From contig JACBWW010000004.1 of NCBI GenBank assembly GCA_020086605.1, forward strand, positions 7,693,530 to 7,757,529: a stretch of DNA of 64,000 bases. Direction: 5' to 3'. Shown piece after piece: positions 62,036 through 64,000 of the stretch. Every line of letters starts with the position of its first letter. Position 1 is the stretch's first letter. This stretch comes from Lanius collurio (taxonomy: Eukaryota > Chordata > Aves > Passeriformes > Laniidae). The notes under the pieces were generated by a model, which was not told the DNA's origin, made no database searches, and saw only the letters and a program-made list of their open reading frames with translations. Both the position numbers and the translations under genes were made by a program.

Positions 62036-63219
62036 AAAATTCCAGATTTAACTACCGGAGGTCTTGAGTGAAATGTACTGATACCCAATAGACAGAATTA
62101 TGCAAGGTCACAATCAACTCACCAAGAGAACTTGCAGTGGTTCCTGTACTCTGGGTTAAATGCACTGTAGTAATACTGACCAGATATCCTCAAGAGGTCA
62201 AAAGAGGACAAAAGTTCACTGGTAAATTTTACAGAAATCAGGAAAATTTGGCAAAAGATTTAGTAAAGCATACAACTAACATAAAACACTTCTCCCAGCA
62301 TTAACTTAGTCCAATTAAATCAGTTAACTTTCACCCACTTGATCTTAAGTTACTCAAAATGTTCCAAGAAGAGAGAATTAGAAGAAAGACAGAAAAGATA
62401 TAGAAAAACACAAATATAGTTGCCAGCTCCTGGATTCTAGCAGTGCCCAGACACAAACTCCAACTGGAGGCAGGGTTAAAGAGCATACTGATTTCCTACT
62501 CAGCCTTGAGTATCTCTTGGCCTCCATGTGCCCGCCTTCCAGGTGGGACTTCTGGTCATTTGGCCACTCAGGGGCTGGACTGGGGACTCCAAGGATGGAG
62601 TGTAGGGCATTTCCTGAGGTTTGCCAATGATTGGCAGCTCTGCCAGGCTGGGATACTGGCTCTAGGGGGGTGTGGGGCAGGACGCTGCCTTGACAGGGCA
62701 AGGCACAACCTCAGCACCCTCCCATGTGTATCCCAAAATTTCTCAGGACATTAATCCTTCCAGGCTTTGACAACATATTTATACAGGGCATAGTGTTGAA
62801 TGTTAACTGTGTGAAAGATTGTTTCTATTCTTACTCCCAGGAAAAAAGGACAGGTATTGCTCTCAGTAATAACACACAATCTGTGGTCAGCAAAGTCTGG
62901 ATGCTAAACATTCAAAAATGCCCTGCCTCATAGTTTGTCAAACAATTCCTTGTGGTTTTTGAACACCCTGCCTTGAAATCCAACAAAGGCATGATTTTCA
63001 GGGCACTACTGGAGTTACATGCGTAACTCTGGATAAATTCCTTTGAGAACTAAATAGATAAGAGAAACTAAAAATTACATTTGCACTCTTCCTTTTGTTC
63101 TGGGACAGACCACGTTTTGCATAGAATAATGTTGTGGCCCACCATAAAAGTCGTGAAGGACTTCAGGTTAGGTGAGGGCAGCAAGGATGCTCGGTAGTGT
63201 AACGAACTTGCTGGTGAGT
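62036..63219. other. Unique non-coding DNA
   Basis: No gene is recognised. The GC-richer part at 62440-62720 gives opposed open frames of 103 and 107 codons without family motifs. Confidence 0.4.
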
Positions 63220-63637
63220 GAGCAGAGGATAATAGAGATGATTAAGGGATGGGAGCATCTCTCTTATGAGGAAAGGCTGAGGGTGCTGTTCAGCTTGGCT
63301 GAGAGGGGACCTCATCAATGTCTAGAAGTACTCGAAGGGAGGGTGCCAAGAAGATAGAGCCAGGATCTTCTTGATGGTGCCATGCAGTAGGACAAGAGGA
63401 AATGGGCAGGAGCTGGTGCAGAGGAAATTCCACCTGAATATAAGGAAGCACTTTACTGCGCAATGATCTCACACTGGAACAGATTGTCCAGAGAGATTGT
63501 GGAGTCTCCCTCACTGGAGATATTCCAGAATTGTCTGGATGCAATCCTGTGCCATGTGCTCTTGGATGAGCAGGGAGGTTGGACAAGAGGACCCAGTCTG
63601 GTCTCTTCCAACCTGACCCATTCTGTGATTCTGTAAA
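63220..63637 (+). mobile_element. CR1 3'-end fragment, about 0.4 kb
   Basis: A plus-strand CR1 3' region. It runs from GGGATGGGAGCATCTCTCTT and TATGAGGAAAGGCTGAGG, through TTCAGCTTGGCTGAGAGG, GACCTCATCAATGTCTAGAA, ATATAAGGAAGCACTTTACT and CACTGGAACAGATTGTCCAG, to TCTCTTCCAACCTGACCCAT and the ATTCTGTGATTCTGT terminus. All blocks are in CR1 order. The 5' limit is uncertain by about 50 bp. The short open frames on both strands are inside the element. Confidence 0.93.
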
Positions 63638-64000
63638 CCAAAAAATATGAAAGTAGGAAATTATCTATTTTTTAATAATTTAATTTGAAGCATTCTGTCC
63701 CTGATTCTGGTATGACAGACACTGGTGTATCAGTTTGTGAGTGTAAATCTCTTAGCTTCAGATACTGATTGAAATGAATTCTTGAAGAATTCTTTTGACT
63801 ACAATTTTGCATAGGTATATATATGGCAGGCTGAAAATCTTTCTTAAAGATACAGAAAACAGAGAATTAGAGTCATAGACAAGGACAGAGAAATAAAACA
63901 GAAAAGGCACAGGAAAACTATAAGTGAGAAAGGAGGAAAAGTGAACTAACTGTGGTGTGTAAAACAAAACAAAAAAAAAGAGATCAGAATGTACCAGAGT
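63638..64000. other. Unique AT-rich DNA
   Basis: Nothing recognisable up to the window end. Confidence 0.45.

Overview
The window looks like AT-rich, gene-poor nuclear DNA from a bird, most likely a passerine. The support is repeat content. There are several chicken-repeat-1 (CR1) LINE pieces with the characteristic (ATTCTRTG)n 3' ends. There is one SINE whose head resembles tRNA-Ile and whose tail is CR1-like, the architecture described for the passerine TguSINE1 family. There is also one clear and one probable old CORE-SINE/MIR copy. No intact protein-coding gene, rRNA or tRNA gene is recognisable. The open frames present are short, often lack an ATG start, and come from microsatellites, dead CR1 reverse transcriptase, or chance.

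Layout. Positions 1-3300 hold an assembly gap of 398 N beside a (TTCC)n tract, and a second long (CTTT)n/(CTCTTT)n tract about 1.4 kb further on. A minus-strand CR1 with broken reverse transcriptase lies at about 5963-7835. A plus-strand CR1 with an internal deletion lies at about 15140-16560. The stretch from 17 to 31 kb is mostly unique sequence, with a probable MIR remnant (26.1 kb) and blocks that read like conserved non-coding elements (23.0, 27.2 and 30.6-31.4 kb). A CR1 3' fragment is at 31.96 kb and the tRNA-headed SINE at 36.7 kb. Unique DNA follows up to a well-preserved MIR at 49.5 kb and another regulatory-looking block at 50.4-50.8 kb. Then come a perfect 40-bp palindrome at 52.93 kb, an old diverged CR1 at 56.75 kb, an AT-rich tandem duplication at 62.0 kb and a CR1 3' end at 63.2-63.64 kb.

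The layout fits an intron of a large gene or an intergenic desert; the window alone cannot separate these. A few open segments bounded by splice-like sites (32.9-33.1, 41.8-42.05, 60.9-61.1 kb) are recorded as weak exon candidates. Nothing here amounts to a new multi-gene system. The most checkable structural observations are the 40-bp palindrome, the nested inverted and direct repeats at 30.56-30.76 kb, the paired MEIS/TGIF-like motif at 23.07 kb and the MIR copies.
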